From an uncultured Roseburia sp. (GTDB lineage Bacteria; Bacillota; Clostridia; Lachnospirales; Lachnospiraceae), in the NCBI GenBank assembly GCA_910577925.1, contig CAJTOI010000010.1, positions 37,321-101,320 on the forward strand: a DNA stretch of 64,000 bases, given 5' to 3'. A model generated the notes under the pieces. The model did no database searches and was not told the DNA's origin. It saw only the letters and a program-made list of their open reading frames with translations. Positions 19,489 to 28,615 of this stretch are shown here, piece after piece. Position 1 is the stretch's first letter, and every line of letters begins with the position of its first letter. The position numbers and the translations under genes were made by a program.

Positions 19489-22043
19489 GGCCGTTCCGTA
19501 GTTTTTGCCACTGCACGTATCACATTGGCCGCGTTAAACTGCAGATCCGCAAGCGTAATGCGGTAGCCGTCAAGCTCTTTCCCGGACTTCACCGCCTCCA
19601 CGATGTCATCCACGTTCTTCTTGCAGCCCGGCATCTGGATATCATTTCCCGCATAGATACATCCCGTGGAAGCCGAAATCGGGTAAGCCGCCGGATGTCC
19701 GCCGGTGATCTGCGGCATTTCCTGGGAAGTAAACCAGTCCGTCATCACCACGCCGTCAAAGCCCCACTCGTCCCTTGCCGCCGCCTGCAAAAGGTCATGG
19801 CTGTTTGCCGTATGGATGCCGTTTAACAGATTGTAGGACGTCATAATGGAGAACGGGCGGGATTCTTTTACCGCAATCTCAAAGCCTTTCAGGTAAATCT
19901 CCCGCAGTGCCCGCTCGCTGATATGCGAATTGGTAAAGTAGCGGTTATCCTCCTGATTATTCGCCGCAAAATGCTTGACGGTCGTTCCCTTTCCCGGATG
20001 AGCCTGCACACCCTTCGTGATCGCCGCCGCCGCTTTTCCGGACACAAGCGGATCCTCCGAATAATATTCAAAATTTCTTCCGCACAGAGGATTGCGGTGG
20101 ATATTCTGCGCCGGCGCCAGCCATAAATCGACATGGAACTCTTCCATCTCCGCTCCTACCATATCGCCCGCTTCCTGCAGAAGTTCCGGGTTCCAGGACT
20201 GTGCAAGCGACCAGCCGATCGGGATTGCCGTGCAGTACTGGTAATAGTCGTCCGTCTCCTCTTCCTTTACGGACGCGTCAAACGGCACAAAGCTGTCGCC
20301 CAGGATCGAGCCGCCCGGAAGAAGCGTTCCGTCCTTTTTCGTCTTGAAATGGGGCTGCAGCCGAAGTCCTGCCGGTCCGTCCGCAAAAATCATGTTTTTG
20401 ATGCCGCGCTCCTTTGCCAGAAGTGCGGTGGTATCGCCGGCGGCTCCCGGTACTGTGACGGAAGCATTTCCCACGACAGTCCCTTCGCCCGCGCGCAGTG
20501 TTCCCACGCAGAACTCTGCGAGCTCCTCCACGCTAAGCTGAGATACCAGCTCCTCGACGGCGCACTTTCCTGCAAGAATATCTTCCATCGTCAGTTTTTC
20601 CGTCTTGTCGGTGTGATACTCCCCGCGCTCTCCCGTGTATGTTACGGTTTTTGCGGCAATCTCCGACGCATTTAACACAATGCGGCAGTCCGGATGCGCG
20701 CACTCCGCATTCCGCTCCGGCGGCGTAATTTCCTCCAGCGGTTTCTCATCCCGAAACAGGTTTTTCAGCTGCTCGGTCTTTACCGTCTCGGAGAGTACCA
20801 GTTCCGCCGCCGTCTCTGCAGCGGCTGAGCTGTTTCCGACCCTTATGTAGTAGCTGCCTGCCTCAAGCACCCACGCCGCCTGCTCCTCGGAATAAGACGC
20901 CATATCGGAAACGGCAAACGTAATTGTCAGCTGTTCGCTCTCTCCCGGCGCTAAAAGCTTTGTCTTTCCAAACGCCGCAAGCTCCTGGAACGGTTTTTTC
21001 AGACTTCCCTCCGGCGCCGACGTATACACCTGCACCACTTCTTTTCCCGCGTATTCCGTTCCCCGGTTTGCGACCGTCACAAGCACGCGCACCGTGCCGT
21101 TTTCCACCTGCACCTCGTCGGTTTTCACCTCAAATTCGGTGTAAGATTTCCCGTAGCCGAACGGATACAGCGGCTCTACCCCGAAGGTATCAAAATAGCG
21201 GTAGCCCACGTAGATGCCGTCGCTGTAATATTCGTCGTCCACATTTCCGTCATTGTGACTGAATTTAGCCGAGGACGGGTAATCCTCGTACCGTTTCGCC
21301 CAGGTGTCGGTCAGCTTGCCGGACGGCGTCACCTTACCCGTCAGCACATCCGCCAGCACATTTCCGCCGATATTTCCGAGCTGTCCCATCAGAAGAACGC
21401 TTCCGACTCCGTCTATCGCCTTAAGCTCCGTCAGGTCCATGACACCGCCGATATTGAGCACCACAATCACCTGCTCATAGGACTCGGTCAGGCGTTTGAT
21501 ATCTTCACGCTCCCGTGCAAAAAGCAGGTAATCGCCCTCCTCGCAGAAACGGTCCGCGCCTTCTCCCGAATTTCTGGCGATGACATACACTGCCGTCTTG
21601 GTGTCGGAACCGCTTATATCCGCTTCGATAACCTGCTCCGGTATCACCGCTTTCATCGGATGGTCAAACATCACCGTAAATTCCTGGCGCTGTTCCTTTT
21701 TCGCCTTCTCACTCACCCAGCTTAAGTAATCCTCTTTCGCCTTTCTGACCTTTTTCTCGTTGCGGTCAAGCCAGTCTTTTGTGGTAACCGAAAAGCCGGC
21801 TTCCCGAAGTCCCTGCTCAATCGTGACTACCGTTCTGGAATTGACATCGCCGGAACCGGTTCCTCCTTTTACGGTCTGTCGCGCTCCGACTCCGTAGAGC
21901 GCAATCTTTCCGCAGCCGGCAAGCGGCAGCGTGCCGTCGTTTTCAAGCAGTACCGCACACTCTCCCGCAAGCGTGCGCGCAAGTTCCATATGTCTTGTCT
22001 CTCTCTCCGTCACTTCCGGAGATTTCGCTGCATAATAGTTCAT
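19485..22043 (-). CDS. Glycoside hydrolase family 3, domain-permuted (beta-glucosidase-like)
   Basis: An 852-residue GH3 enzyme with the domain order reversed. The part that is normally C-terminal comes first (LLENDGTLPLAG near residue 36, GGTGSGDVN), then a fibronectin III-like block (VANRGTEYAGKEVVQVYTSA), and the normally N-terminal TIM barrel comes last (KHFAANNQE, RALREIYLKGFEIAVK, nucleophile Asp in GVVMTDWFTS). This permuted order is known from Ruminococcus and Butyrivibrio beta-glucosidases. There is no signal peptide, so it acts on imported oligosaccharides; the exact sugar cannot be read. Its ATG overlaps the esterase stop (ATGA), so the two work as a pair, probably under the AraC regulator upstream. 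Confidence 0.94.
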   Translation of the reverse strand: MNYYAAKSPEVTERETRHMELARTLAGECAVLLENDGTLPLAGCGKIALYGVGARQTVKGGTGSGDVNSRTVVTIEQGLREAGFSVTTKDWLDRNEKKVRKAKEDYLSWVSEKAKKEQRQEFTVMFDHPMKAVIPEQVIEADISGSDTKTAVYVIARNSGEGADRFCEEGDYLLFAREREDIKRLTESYEQVIVVLNIGGVMDLTELKAIDGVGSVLLMGQLGNIGGNVLADVLTGKVTPSGKLTDTWAKRYEDYPSSAKFSHNDGNVDDEYYSDGIYVGYRYFDTFGVEPLYPFGYGKSYTEFEVKTDEVQVENGTVRVLVTVANRGTEYAGKEVVQVYTSAPEGSLKKPFQELAAFGKTKLLAPGESEQLTITFAVSDMASYSEEQAAWVLEAGSYYIRVGNSSAAAETAAELVLSETVKTEQLKNLFRDEKPLEEITPPERNAECAHPDCRIVLNASEIAAKTVTYTGERGEYHTDKTEKLTMEDILAGKCAVEELVSQLSVEELAEFCVGTLRAGEGTVVGNASVTVPGAAGDTTALLAKERGIKNMIFADGPAGLRLQPHFKTKKDGTLLPGGSILGDSFVPFDASVKEEETDDYYQYCTAIPIGWSLAQSWNPELLQEAGDMVGAEMEEFHVDLWLAPAQNIHRNPLCGRNFEYYSEDPLVSGKAAAAITKGVQAHPGKGTTVKHFAANNQEDNRYFTNSHISERALREIYLKGFEIAVKESRPFSIMTSYNLLNGIHTANSHDLLQAAARDEWGFDGVVMTDWFTSQEMPQITGGHPAAYPISASTGCIYAGNDIQMPGCKKNVDDIVEAVKSGKELDGYRITLADLQFNAANVIRAVAKTTERP

Positions 22044-22942
22044 ACGTCTTTTCTCCCTTCACAAAACGTTTTAAAGAAATCACACTCGTCGTCGTTGCAT
22101 TGTGCGGCCTCCGCCAGCCTGATATTGCAGTGGAACACATGTCCCAGCGGCTCTTTGCCGCGGCTGTAAAACCGGTACACAAACGGCACGTCACACTCGG
22201 AAAGCTTCTCCGCCATAAGCAGCTGATCGGGCTTTAAAAAGTCTCCGCTCGCCGACATGAGAAATACGGGCGGATAATTCTCCGTCACATACGACGCTAC
22301 GGCAATCCGCTCCAGCTCTCTGTCGGTTCCTCCCTCCGGCAGGAAATCTCTCATAAGATGCGTCGTCATATCTTTGGGGTCCTCACTGAGCGCGATCCGG
22401 TAAGAACCGCAGTTTAACGCGACAGCCGTCGGTGCAAACCCCTTCGGCGGCGCAAAGTCATATTCCTTCGCGCAGTCCGGGTTGGTACAGATTGCGGCGT
22501 AAAGCCCGAGATTATGAGCCCCTGCGGAATCCCCGACACCGAACACATGCGCCGTGTCAAAGCCGTACTCGTCCGCATGCCCGAGCACCCAGGTAAAGAC
22601 GAGATTCGTATCCTCGATATTTGCCGGGAACTGAAATTCCGGCGCCAGACGATAGGTGAAATTCACCACGGCAAATCCCCGCTGTGCCAAGTTCATGCAA
22701 TAAAACTGATAGCGCTCCTTGTCGCCGTATACCCAGCCGCCGCCGTGTACGCTGACAATCACCGGCAAACGCTCTCCCTCCCTGTCCTTCGGGCGGTAAA
22801 CATCAAGCACCTGCCACTTTGCGTCCATACCGTAGCAGATGTCGTCATAGCGCAGGATATCTTCCGGCGTCGTCAATCCGGCATCACGCTTGGAATCGGC
22901 CTCTCCGAACATCTTTCTTACCATATCACTTGTAGCTGACAT
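22040..22942 (-). CDS. Alpha/beta hydrolase, HSL/carbohydrate-esterase-like
   Basis: A 300-residue intracellular esterase. The oxyanion motif HGGGW is at residues 66-70, the nucleophile elbow GDSAG at 137-141, and a late Asp (SASGDFL) and His (GHVFH) complete the triad. PEFQFPANIED is typical of the hormone-sensitive-lipase group. Coupling to a GH3 gene suggests it removes acyl groups from sugar oligomers, for example acetyl groups from xylo- or cello-oligosaccharides; this is inference. The start has AGGGGGA about six bases upstream. A 14-bp inverted repeat covers its promoter region. Confidence 0.88.
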   Translation of the reverse strand: MSATSDMVRKMFGEADSKRDAGLTTPEDILRYDDICYGMDAKWQVLDVYRPKDREGERLPVIVSVHGGGWVYGDKERYQFYCMNLAQRGFAVVNFTYRLAPEFQFPANIEDTNLVFTWVLGHADEYGFDTAHVFGVGDSAGAHNLGLYAAICTNPDCAKEYDFAPPKGFAPTAVALNCGSYRIALSEDPKDMTTHLMRDFLPEGGTDRELERIAVASYVTENYPPVFLMSASGDFLKPDQLLMAEKLSECDVPFVYRFYSRGKEPLGHVFHCNIRLAEAAQCNDDECDFFKTFCEGRKDV

Positions 22943-22950
22943 AAAAATCC

Positions 22951-23001
22951 CCCTATTATAATGATGTTTCCTTTTTGTTACAGCATCATTATAATAGAGG
23001 G
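22951..23001 (-). promoter_or_regulatory. Inverted-repeat operator/promoter of the esterase-GH3 operon
   Basis: Arms at about 22951-22966 and 22984-23001 share the perfectly complementary 14-mer CTATTATAATGATG. Each arm contains TATAAT, so the upstream arm can be a -10 on the minus strand, with no good -35 ahead of it, as expected for an activator-dependent promoter. It lies between araC and the esterase gene. The same sequence could fold as a hairpin just before the ribosome binding site. Confidence 0.6.
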
Positions 23002-23066
23002 AGCTTTTCTGTTTCTTTACCGTTTTTGACTAAAAATTAGCATTTTTTGACCTGATATGTATGCCT

Positions 23067-23945
23067 TTACGGCTTCGGCGCAGCCTTTTTTACCATTTTC
23101 CGATACTGCAGGGGCGTCGTGCCAAAGCATTTTTTAAATGAATTAATCAGCCGCCTCTCATCGGAAAAACCGTTTTTATGCGCGATCTCAAGTATCCCCG
23201 CACTGCTTTCAAGCAAATCCTCCCTGGCCCTCTGCAGCCGGTACTGCGTCACATATTCCGTGAACGTCATACCGCAGGTCTTTTTGAAATAGCGTGAAAA
23301 ATATTCACGGCTGAAATAAAACTTCTGCGCCACCTCGCCCTGGGATATCGGCTCCGTATAATGATTCTCCACATACCCGAGCACGCCCTTGATCCGCTCG
23401 ATATTTTTCAGACAGTTGATGTCATACGCGCCCTCCCTGTCAGTCACGCCCTCCTCATACATATAGTAGAGCAGCTGCAGCACAAGCCCCTTTGCGTAAA
23501 GCAGCTCATGGGGCGCATGCGAATCGGCGCGGGCCCACGCCGAAAGCCGCAGCATGATGTCCTGCACCTCCGCCCTCGCCCGGGTTTTCTCGTTGAGAAA
23601 CAGCAGGGAGGCATACTGCGGAAAATGCTCCTCGAGAAACCGGGCGTGAATCACCAGCACGACCGCCGCCAGCCCTTCCGCTTCACTCTCTTCGGGGATC
23701 CCCGGCTTGATGCTGTGCACGCTGCCGGAGTTTGTCACGATCAGACGTCCCGGTTCCGCCGTAATGCAGGTACCGTCAATATAGTGCGTACTGCGGCTTC
23801 CGATGATATAGGCCACCTCCAGCTCCTCATGCCAGTGACTGTGGAGCGACTCCGCATCCCTTATGGACGCCGGCACATTGAGTACCATAAACGGCTGCTC
23901 CTCCCGGTATTCAAACAGCTGATGGCGCGCCAAAGGCTCACTCAT
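23067..23945 (-). CDS. AraC-family transcriptional regulator with N-terminal cupin
   Basis: A 292-residue regulator. Residues 20-110 form the sugar-sensing cupin (SHWHEELEVAYIIGS, then PGRLIVTNSGSVHSI) and residues 195-288 form two helix-turn-helix units (SQGEVAQKFYFSREYFSRYF and LEIAHKNGFSDERRLINSF). It lies just upstream of the esterase-GH3 pair in the same direction and probably activates it through the inverted repeat at 22951-23001. It overlaps the end of the DHH gene by 8 bases; GAGAGG precedes the start. Confidence 0.92.
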   Translation of the reverse strand: MSEPLARHQLFEYREEQPFMVLNVPASIRDAESLHSHWHEELEVAYIIGSRSTHYIDGTCITAEPGRLIVTNSGSVHSIKPGIPEESEAEGLAAVVLVIHARFLEEHFPQYASLLFLNEKTRARAEVQDIMLRLSAWARADSHAPHELLYAKGLVLQLLYYMYEEGVTDREGAYDINCLKNIERIKGVLGYVENHYTEPISQGEVAQKFYFSREYFSRYFKKTCGMTFTEYVTQYRLQRAREDLLESSAGILEIAHKNGFSDERRLINSFKKCFGTTPLQYRKMVKKAAPKP

Positions 23946-24930
23946 AGTTTTCGCCTCTCTTTTTTGCGATTACCTCGATAAACCGTTCTTTTACCTGGTC
24001 CACCAGAAGGTTTTCCTCATGTTCGCTGCCTTCAAACGGAATAAATCCGCCCGCCATCGAGGCATGTCCTCCTCCGCTGCCGATACCCGAAAGTGCCTCC
24101 CCGATGATTTTTCCCGCATCAAACAGGGAAATCTCACTGCGCACCGACAGCTTGATTCCTCCTTCCCGGACGGAATATACCACCGAAAAAGATACCTCCT
24201 TTAACGCCAGCATAAAATCGGACACACTCGCAATCAGCGCCTCCGGGCAGTCTTTCCCGGTGTCCGCAAAGCTGACATTGTCGTACACCTCGATACTCGA
24301 AATCGCACTCGAGTAGGCCAGCAGATCCCCAAAGCAGAGATTGCTGTGCTCGAGCATGCGGATGATATCGTTATCGCACAGATCATACATTCGGTAAATC
24401 ATTTCCAGATCCAGTCTTGAGACGCTCCGCGAGAGGTGGTTGGTGTCAACGCGTATCCCGTAAGTCAGCGCCGTCGCAACTTTTTTATCCATCGGAATAT
24501 CATTGTCAAAAAAGTACTGTGCAATAATCGTCGAACAGGCTCCCACCTCCGGGCGGATGTCGGTAAACCGGTATTGGTATTTATCGTTGAGGGGATGATG
24601 GTCCACACAGATAATCTCATCCCCGGTGATGTTGATGACATTCGAATTTCCCTTCTGGGAATCGACAAGTATCACCTCATCCTCATCCGTCAGCATCTCC
24701 GCAAGGTCCTCCGTGTTCAAAAGCTCTATCTCTGTCAGCTCCACGAGCTTTCCCGTGCTGTAGCGGTCTATTTTTCCCTGATAGCAGATGGTTGCCCGGA
24801 TTCCGCGGGATGCCAAAAGCCGCTGCAGCCCGTAGGCGCTTGCAATCGCATCCGGGTCCGGGAAATTATGTGTCTGAATATAGACATGTTCTCTGTTAAT
24901 CTGCCGTAACAATTGATCTAAGTTTGTCAT
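23938..24930 (-). CDS. DHH/DHHA1 phosphoesterase (nanoRNase/pAp phosphatase-like)
   Basis: A 330-residue phosphoesterase. Metal ligands are seen in FPDPDAIASA near residue 24, LVDSQKG, and the signature DHHPLND, and the DHHA1 substrate loop GSGGGHASMAGG is near the end. Relatives cleave short RNAs, pAp or cyclic dinucleotide products in the cytoplasm; which one applies here cannot be read. It lacks the membrane and PAS-like domains of GdpP. Start supported by a weak GGGTGA. It follows the HAD phosphatase by three bases. Confidence 0.9.
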   Translation of the reverse strand: MTNLDQLLRQINREHVYIQTHNFPDPDAIASAYGLQRLLASRGIRATICYQGKIDRYSTGKLVELTEIELLNTEDLAEMLTDEDEVILVDSQKGNSNVINITGDEIICVDHHPLNDKYQYRFTDIRPEVGACSTIIAQYFFDNDIPMDKKVATALTYGIRVDTNHLSRSVSRLDLEMIYRMYDLCDNDIIRMLEHSNLCFGDLLAYSSAISSIEVYDNVSFADTGKDCPEALIASVSDFMLALKEVSFSVVYSVREGGIKLSVRSEISLFDAGKIIGEALSGIGSGGGHASMAGGFIPFEGSEHEENLLVDQVKERFIEVIAKKRGENYE

Positions 24931-24933
24931 ACG

Positions 24934-25581
24934 TCACCCAATTTTTTTCATTGCAGCCGCGATATCCGTCTCTGCAAGTTCTGTGATTGCCCGGACTGCA
25001 GGCACTTTCTGCGCAACGGCGCCGAATCCGTACGCCGCGTGGATAAATCCCACGCCCGCCTCCGCGCTGGCGTCATAATCCCCCTGAATATCCCCCACAT
25101 AAACCGCGGCGTCCAGGTGATTCCGCTCCGCCAGAAGGCGGATATTCTCTCCCTTTTTCCTGCCGTTGTTGCCGTAACACTCGATGTCCGAAAAACAGTC
25201 CCAAAGTCCGTAATAATCCAGAAACGCCTCGATGTAGCCGCTCTGACAGTTGCTTACAATATACAGGTTCCGGTTTTCCTTTAACGCCGCGAGCGTCTCT
25301 TTTACTCCCGCGTACAGCACGCCCCCGTGTCTGCGCAGATAGTCGTTCTCCTCCGCGCAGCACAGTGCAAGAAGCTTTTCTCTCGGCCCGTCGGCAAGCT
25401 CCCCGAAAAGCTCCTCCGCGATTTTATCCATAGTTTTACCCATGACGCCCTTTATATCCGCCGTCGTCAGCGTCTTTTTCAAAAGACCGCTCTGCTCGAT
25501 CGCAAGATTCCATGATTTCGTGACGTTCTCTGCGGAGTCCCAGAGGGTTCCGTCCATATCAAAAATAATTCCCTGCTTCAT
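24934..25581 (-). CDS. HAD-superfamily hydrolase (phosphoglycolate phosphatase-like)
   Basis: A 215-residue HAD phosphatase. Motif I is FDMDGTLWDS (nucleophile D8, acid D10), motif II is in LYIVSNCQSG, and motif III/IV is RKGENIRLLAE then AVYVGDIQGDYDAS. The helical cap lies at about residues 15-80. The substrate is a small phosphorylated metabolite that cannot be named. Its ATG overlaps the stop of the M32 carboxypeptidase gene (ATGA), so the two are translationally coupled. Confidence 0.9.
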   Translation of the reverse strand: MKQGIIFDMDGTLWDSAENVTKSWNLAIEQSGLLKKTLTTADIKGVMGKTMDKIAEELFGELADGPREKLLALCCAEENDYLRRHGGVLYAGVKETLAALKENRNLYIVSNCQSGYIEAFLDYYGLWDCFSDIECYGNNGRKKGENIRLLAERNHLDAAVYVGDIQGDYDASAEAGVGFIHAAYGFGAVAQKVPAVRAITELAETDIAAAMKKIG

Positions 25582-27092
25582 AAATCATAGATCTCCGTAT
25601 ATTTTTCCGTGAAATAGCGCATCAGCGGTTTGGCCGAAACTTCCCTGCCGCACACCGCCGCAAGCACTTCCTTCGGCGTGCGCGTGCTCCCGTACTGATG
25701 AATATGCGTATTCAGCCATTTTGTGATTTCTCCGATACGTCCTTCTTCCAGAAGCCTGTCCACGCTGCCGAGTTCCTCCTCGACAGTCTCCAGATACATC
25801 CCGTCATAGATGCTGCCGAGCAGGTAGCTCGGGAAATAGCCGAAACTGCCGTCGGACCAGTGCATATCCTGTAAAATGCCCTCGGCGTCATTCTGCGGTG
25901 TAATATGCAGGTATTCCTGCATTTTCTGATTCCAGAGCGCCGGAAGGTCTTCCACGGCCACATGATCGCGGAAAATCGCCTTCTCCATCTCGTAGCGGAG
26001 AATGATATGGAAGCAGTATGTCACCTCGTCGGCCTCGGTGCGGATCAGGCTGTTTTTCACACGATTGATTCTCCGGTAAAACGCGTCAAACGGAATCTCT
26101 TTAAACTCCGGCAGAAGCTCGCCTAAGCGGTCGTAAATCGGCGTCCAGAAGCTGCGCCTGCGCCCCAGGATATTCTCGTAGAACCGGGACTGGCTCTCAT
26201 GAATCCCCATATAGCTGCAGCTTCCTGCGGCTGTGTTGTCATAGTCCGGGTTGACATTCTGCTCGAAGATGCCGTGTCCGCCCTCATGAATCGCCGAAAA
26301 CATCGCGCTGATCGGTTCATCCTCATGGTAGTGGTTGCTGATTCTGACGTCCTTTGAGTTAAAGTTTAAGGTGAAGGGGTGTTCCGTCTCGCCCACACAG
26401 CCCGCGTCCCGGCGGAATCCGATGTATTCTAACAGCATATCCTGCACGGCTCTCTGTCCGTTGACGTCAAAGGTTTTCCTAAAAAGTGCATCCTCTTGTG
26501 CATCTTCCCTGCGGCTCTGCGCCTCTAAAATCTTGTCCACGAGCGGAACAAGCTCCGCCTTAAGCTCCTCGAACAGCTTATCGATCGACGCCGAATCCAT
26601 CCCCTCCTCGTACTGATCAAGCAGCGCATCATAAACCTCTTTCCCCGGGTCCGTGTAGGCCGTAATCTCTCTGGTCCGCTCAATCATTTTCTTCAGATGC
26701 GGCGCAAACATCGCGAAATCCGATGCGTTTTTGGCCTCTCTCCACGCATTGCCGGACTCCGCCCGCTCTCTTGTAAACGCCTCGTAAAGCTCTACCGGGA
26801 TTCGTTTGTTCTTATCGTAGTCGCGCTTCATGCGCGTTACGATAAACTTCCACATATCGTCCAACGCCTCATATTCTTCCGGCTCGGCAAGCGCATCCAA
26901 AAGCGCGCCCATCTTCTCGGAAGTGCTCATCGTAAACGAATCCGTGGAAAACTTTGTCATCGCCTCCACATGCGCCGCCTGCCCGAGCTTCGGAACACTT
27001 GTCTCCATATCCCAGTAAAGCAGCTCTACCACATGGTCGTACAGGCTGATTTCTTTTAAATACGCCTGCAGTTCTTCTGATTTTTTGCTCAT
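25578..27092 (-). CDS. Carboxypeptidase Taq, metallopeptidase family M32
   Basis: A zinc carboxypeptidase of 504 residues, the usual family length. The zinc-binding HEGGHGIFEQN motif is present, with the downstream third ligand region ESQSRFYENI and the conserved IRTEADEVTY motif. The ATG at 27092 was preferred to a GTG four codons earlier because of spacing to AAGTGAG. M32 enzymes remove C-terminal residues other than Pro from peptides in the cytoplasm. First gene of a run with HAD, DHH and AraC genes. Confidence 0.95.
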   Translation of the reverse strand: MSKKSEELQAYLKEISLYDHVVELLYWDMETSVPKLGQAAHVEAMTKFSTDSFTMSTSEKMGALLDALAEPEEYEALDDMWKFIVTRMKRDYDKNKRIPVELYEAFTRERAESGNAWREAKNASDFAMFAPHLKKMIERTREITAYTDPGKEVYDALLDQYEEGMDSASIDKLFEELKAELVPLVDKILEAQSRREDAQEDALFRKTFDVNGQRAVQDMLLEYIGFRRDAGCVGETEHPFTLNFNSKDVRISNHYHEDEPISAMFSAIHEGGHGIFEQNVNPDYDNTAAGSCSYMGIHESQSRFYENILGRRRSFWTPIYDRLGELLPEFKEIPFDAFYRRINRVKNSLIRTEADEVTYCFHIILRYEMEKAIFRDHVAVEDLPALWNQKMQEYLHITPQNDAEGILQDMHWSDGSFGYFPSYLLGSIYDGMYLETVEEELGSVDRLLEEGRIGEITKWLNTHIHQYGSTRTPKEVLAAVCGREVSAKPLMRYFTEKYTEIYDL

Positions 27093-27187
27093 TGCAATTC
27101 TCACTTTCTGTTTATTTGTAACGACTCCGTATGGTATTTATTCTACCATAATTTTCTGCGGATGTCATATCCTTATGTACTTACCTC

Positions 27188-27216
27188 TTGACAATCGCAG
27201 GAAAAAAAAGTATGTT
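27188..27216 (+). promoter_or_regulatory. Promoter of riboswitch and cation exchanger
   Basis: TTGACA (27188-27193), a 17-base spacer and TATGTT (27211-27216). The predicted start, about 27223, coincides with the 5' end of the riboswitch. Confidence 0.8.
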
Positions 27217-27221
27217 GTAAA

Positions 27222-27346
27222 TACAAAGGGAGTAGCATACATGGAATTTTCCGTGTTTACTTTGCCGTCAGTACGATCCTTGCGGTCCGGCGCTGTAATG
27301 AAATTGCGAGACTTTGCTGTTATTTATTAACGGCAGGGTCTTTTTT
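27222..27346 (+). ncRNA. yybP-ykoY manganese riboswitch
   Basis: The conserved blocks of this class are present in order: AAAGGGAGTAGC (27225-27236), CGTCAGTACG (27269-27278), a CCGGCG segment, and TGAAATTGCGAGAC ahead of the terminator stem. The class senses Mn2+ and usually turns on efflux or export genes. The expression platform is a terminator at 27310-27346, and the gene that follows is a CaCA-family cation exchanger, a common partner. Confidence 0.88.
27310..27346 (+). terminator. Riboswitch-controlled terminator
   Basis: GACTTTGCTGTTA pairs (with G-U pairs) with TAACGGCAGGGTC, followed by TTTTTT. The left arm starts in the last conserved riboswitch segment. Confidence 0.88.
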
Positions 27347-27380
27347 ATACTTTGCCGAAAACCAAAAGGAGGTATTTTTT

Positions 27381-28316
27381 ATGGAAATTTTATTGTGTAC
27401 ACTCGTTTTAACGGCAGGAATTGTCCTGCTTGTGAAAGGTGCGGACTGGTTTGTAAGCGGAGCTTCCGAACTTGCGGCAAGGCTCGGTGTCACACAGCTT
27501 GTGATAGGTCTTACCGTGGTCGCAATGGGCACAAGCATGCCCGAAGCAGCGGTCAGCATTTCCGCCGTGATAAAAGGAAATGCCGACATTACGATCGGCA
27601 ATGTCGTGGGCAGCAACATCCTTAATATTCTGATTATACTCGGTCTTTCGGCAGCCATTACCCCGCTTGCAGTCGGGAAAAGCACCATAAAATACGAGCT
27701 TCCGTTTCTGACAGCAGTCAGCATGCTGCTCCTTATACAGGGGCTTGACGGAAGCATCAGTCTTGCGGACGGTATTGTTTGGCTCCTTTTCTTCGGTCTG
27801 TATCTTGCTTACTTAGCCGTATCCACCAAAAAAAGCAATGCAAAAAATGAACCGGAGTGCAAACACCCCGGAAACCGAAAACTCCGGCAGACGATTCTGC
27901 TTTGCATACTCGGCTTGGCAACAACGGTAACAGGAAGCAGCATCGCGGTGGATGCAGCCTGCGAACTTGCATCCAGACTCGGCATGAGCGAACGTTTTAT
28001 TGGCCTTACAATCGTGGCTCTCGGCACTTCGCTTCCCGAGCTTGTAACATCCGTCACGGCTGCAAAAATGGGTAATTCGGGCATTGCCATCGGAAATATT
28101 GTAGGGAGCAATATTTTTAACATTCTGTTTGTGGTAGGGCTTTCCGCGCTCCTTCACCCCGTAGTGTTTGCGCCGGAGTTTCGTTTTGACTGCGCAGTTT
28201 CCGCAGCGGCGTCCCTGCTTCTAATCGTATTCTGTCTGAAAGACAAAAAGCTGAAACGCCGGCACGGCATATGGATGCTTGCAGGATACACGGCATATTT
28301 TGCGGCAATCCTGTAA
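27381..28316 (+). CDS. CaCA-family Na+(H+)/divalent cation exchanger (YrbG-like)
   Basis: A 311-residue membrane antiporter with about ten membrane segments in two halves. Each half has the signature: GLTVVAMGTSMPEAAVS with GNVVGSNILNI (residues 43-83) and GLTIVALGTSLPELVTS with GNIVGSNIFNI (about 207-247). The acidic residue in each GTSxPE binds the cation. Family members exchange Ca2+, and some Mn2+, for Na+ or H+. A yybP-ykoY riboswitch in the leader points to Mn2+ export. AAAGGAGG lies nine bases before the start. Confidence 0.95.
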   Translation: MEILLCTLVLTAGIVLLVKGADWFVSGASELAARLGVTQLVIGLTVVAMGTSMPEAAVSISAVIKGNADITIGNVVGSNILNILIILGLSAAITPLAVGKSTIKYELPFLTAVSMLLLIQGLDGSISLADGIVWLLFFGLYLAYLAVSTKKSNAKNEPECKHPGNRKLRQTILLCILGLATTVTGSSIAVDAACELASRLGMSERFIGLTIVALGTSLPELVTSVTAAKMGNSGIAIGNIVGSNIFNILFVVGLSALLHPVVFAPEFRFDCAVSAAASLLLIVFCLKDKKLKRRHGIWMLAGYTAYFAAIL

Positions 28317-28385
28317 AACATCCGTCCGCATTTATCAGGAAAAGGGGACAGCGGACTTTTTCGTTTCTTCGTTATCCGGAATTTG

Positions 28386-28545
28386 TTATCGCATCCCCTT
28401 TAATATGTTCCACTCGCTTTCTAACATTGACCTCAATATATCATCCGCATATTAACCGCCGTCCATAACGGCATCCCTCAAAACGCCTTCTCTTTTGAAC
28501 CCTGCTTTTAAATTTGCATTATCTTCCGGTTCATTGTAAATATCC
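28386..28545 (-). pseudogene. Remnant of a GNAT acetyltransferase C-terminus
   Basis: On the minus strand one frame reads NEPEDNANLKAGFKREGVLR, close to the GNAT motif B pattern (GFkrEGvlRda), and ends in a stop. The next frame continues ADDILRSMLESEWNILKGMR and a stop, matching the usual last residues of such proteins. No intact start or acetyl-CoA loop is present. This explains most of the 28317-28615 gap; nothing else is seen there except a terminator. Confidence 0.6.
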
Positions 28546-28575
28546 TTTCGAATTTTTCTTATTTATCTTCCGAAT

Positions 28576-28606
28576 AAAAAAACGACAGAGCTTTTACGCT
28601 CTGCCG
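28576..28606 (-). terminator. Terminator after the DUF6440-like gene
   Basis: CGGCAGAGCG and its complement form a stem around TAAAA; the minus-strand product continues with TTTTTTTATT. Confidence 0.9.
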
Positions 28607-28615
28607 CTGATTTTC

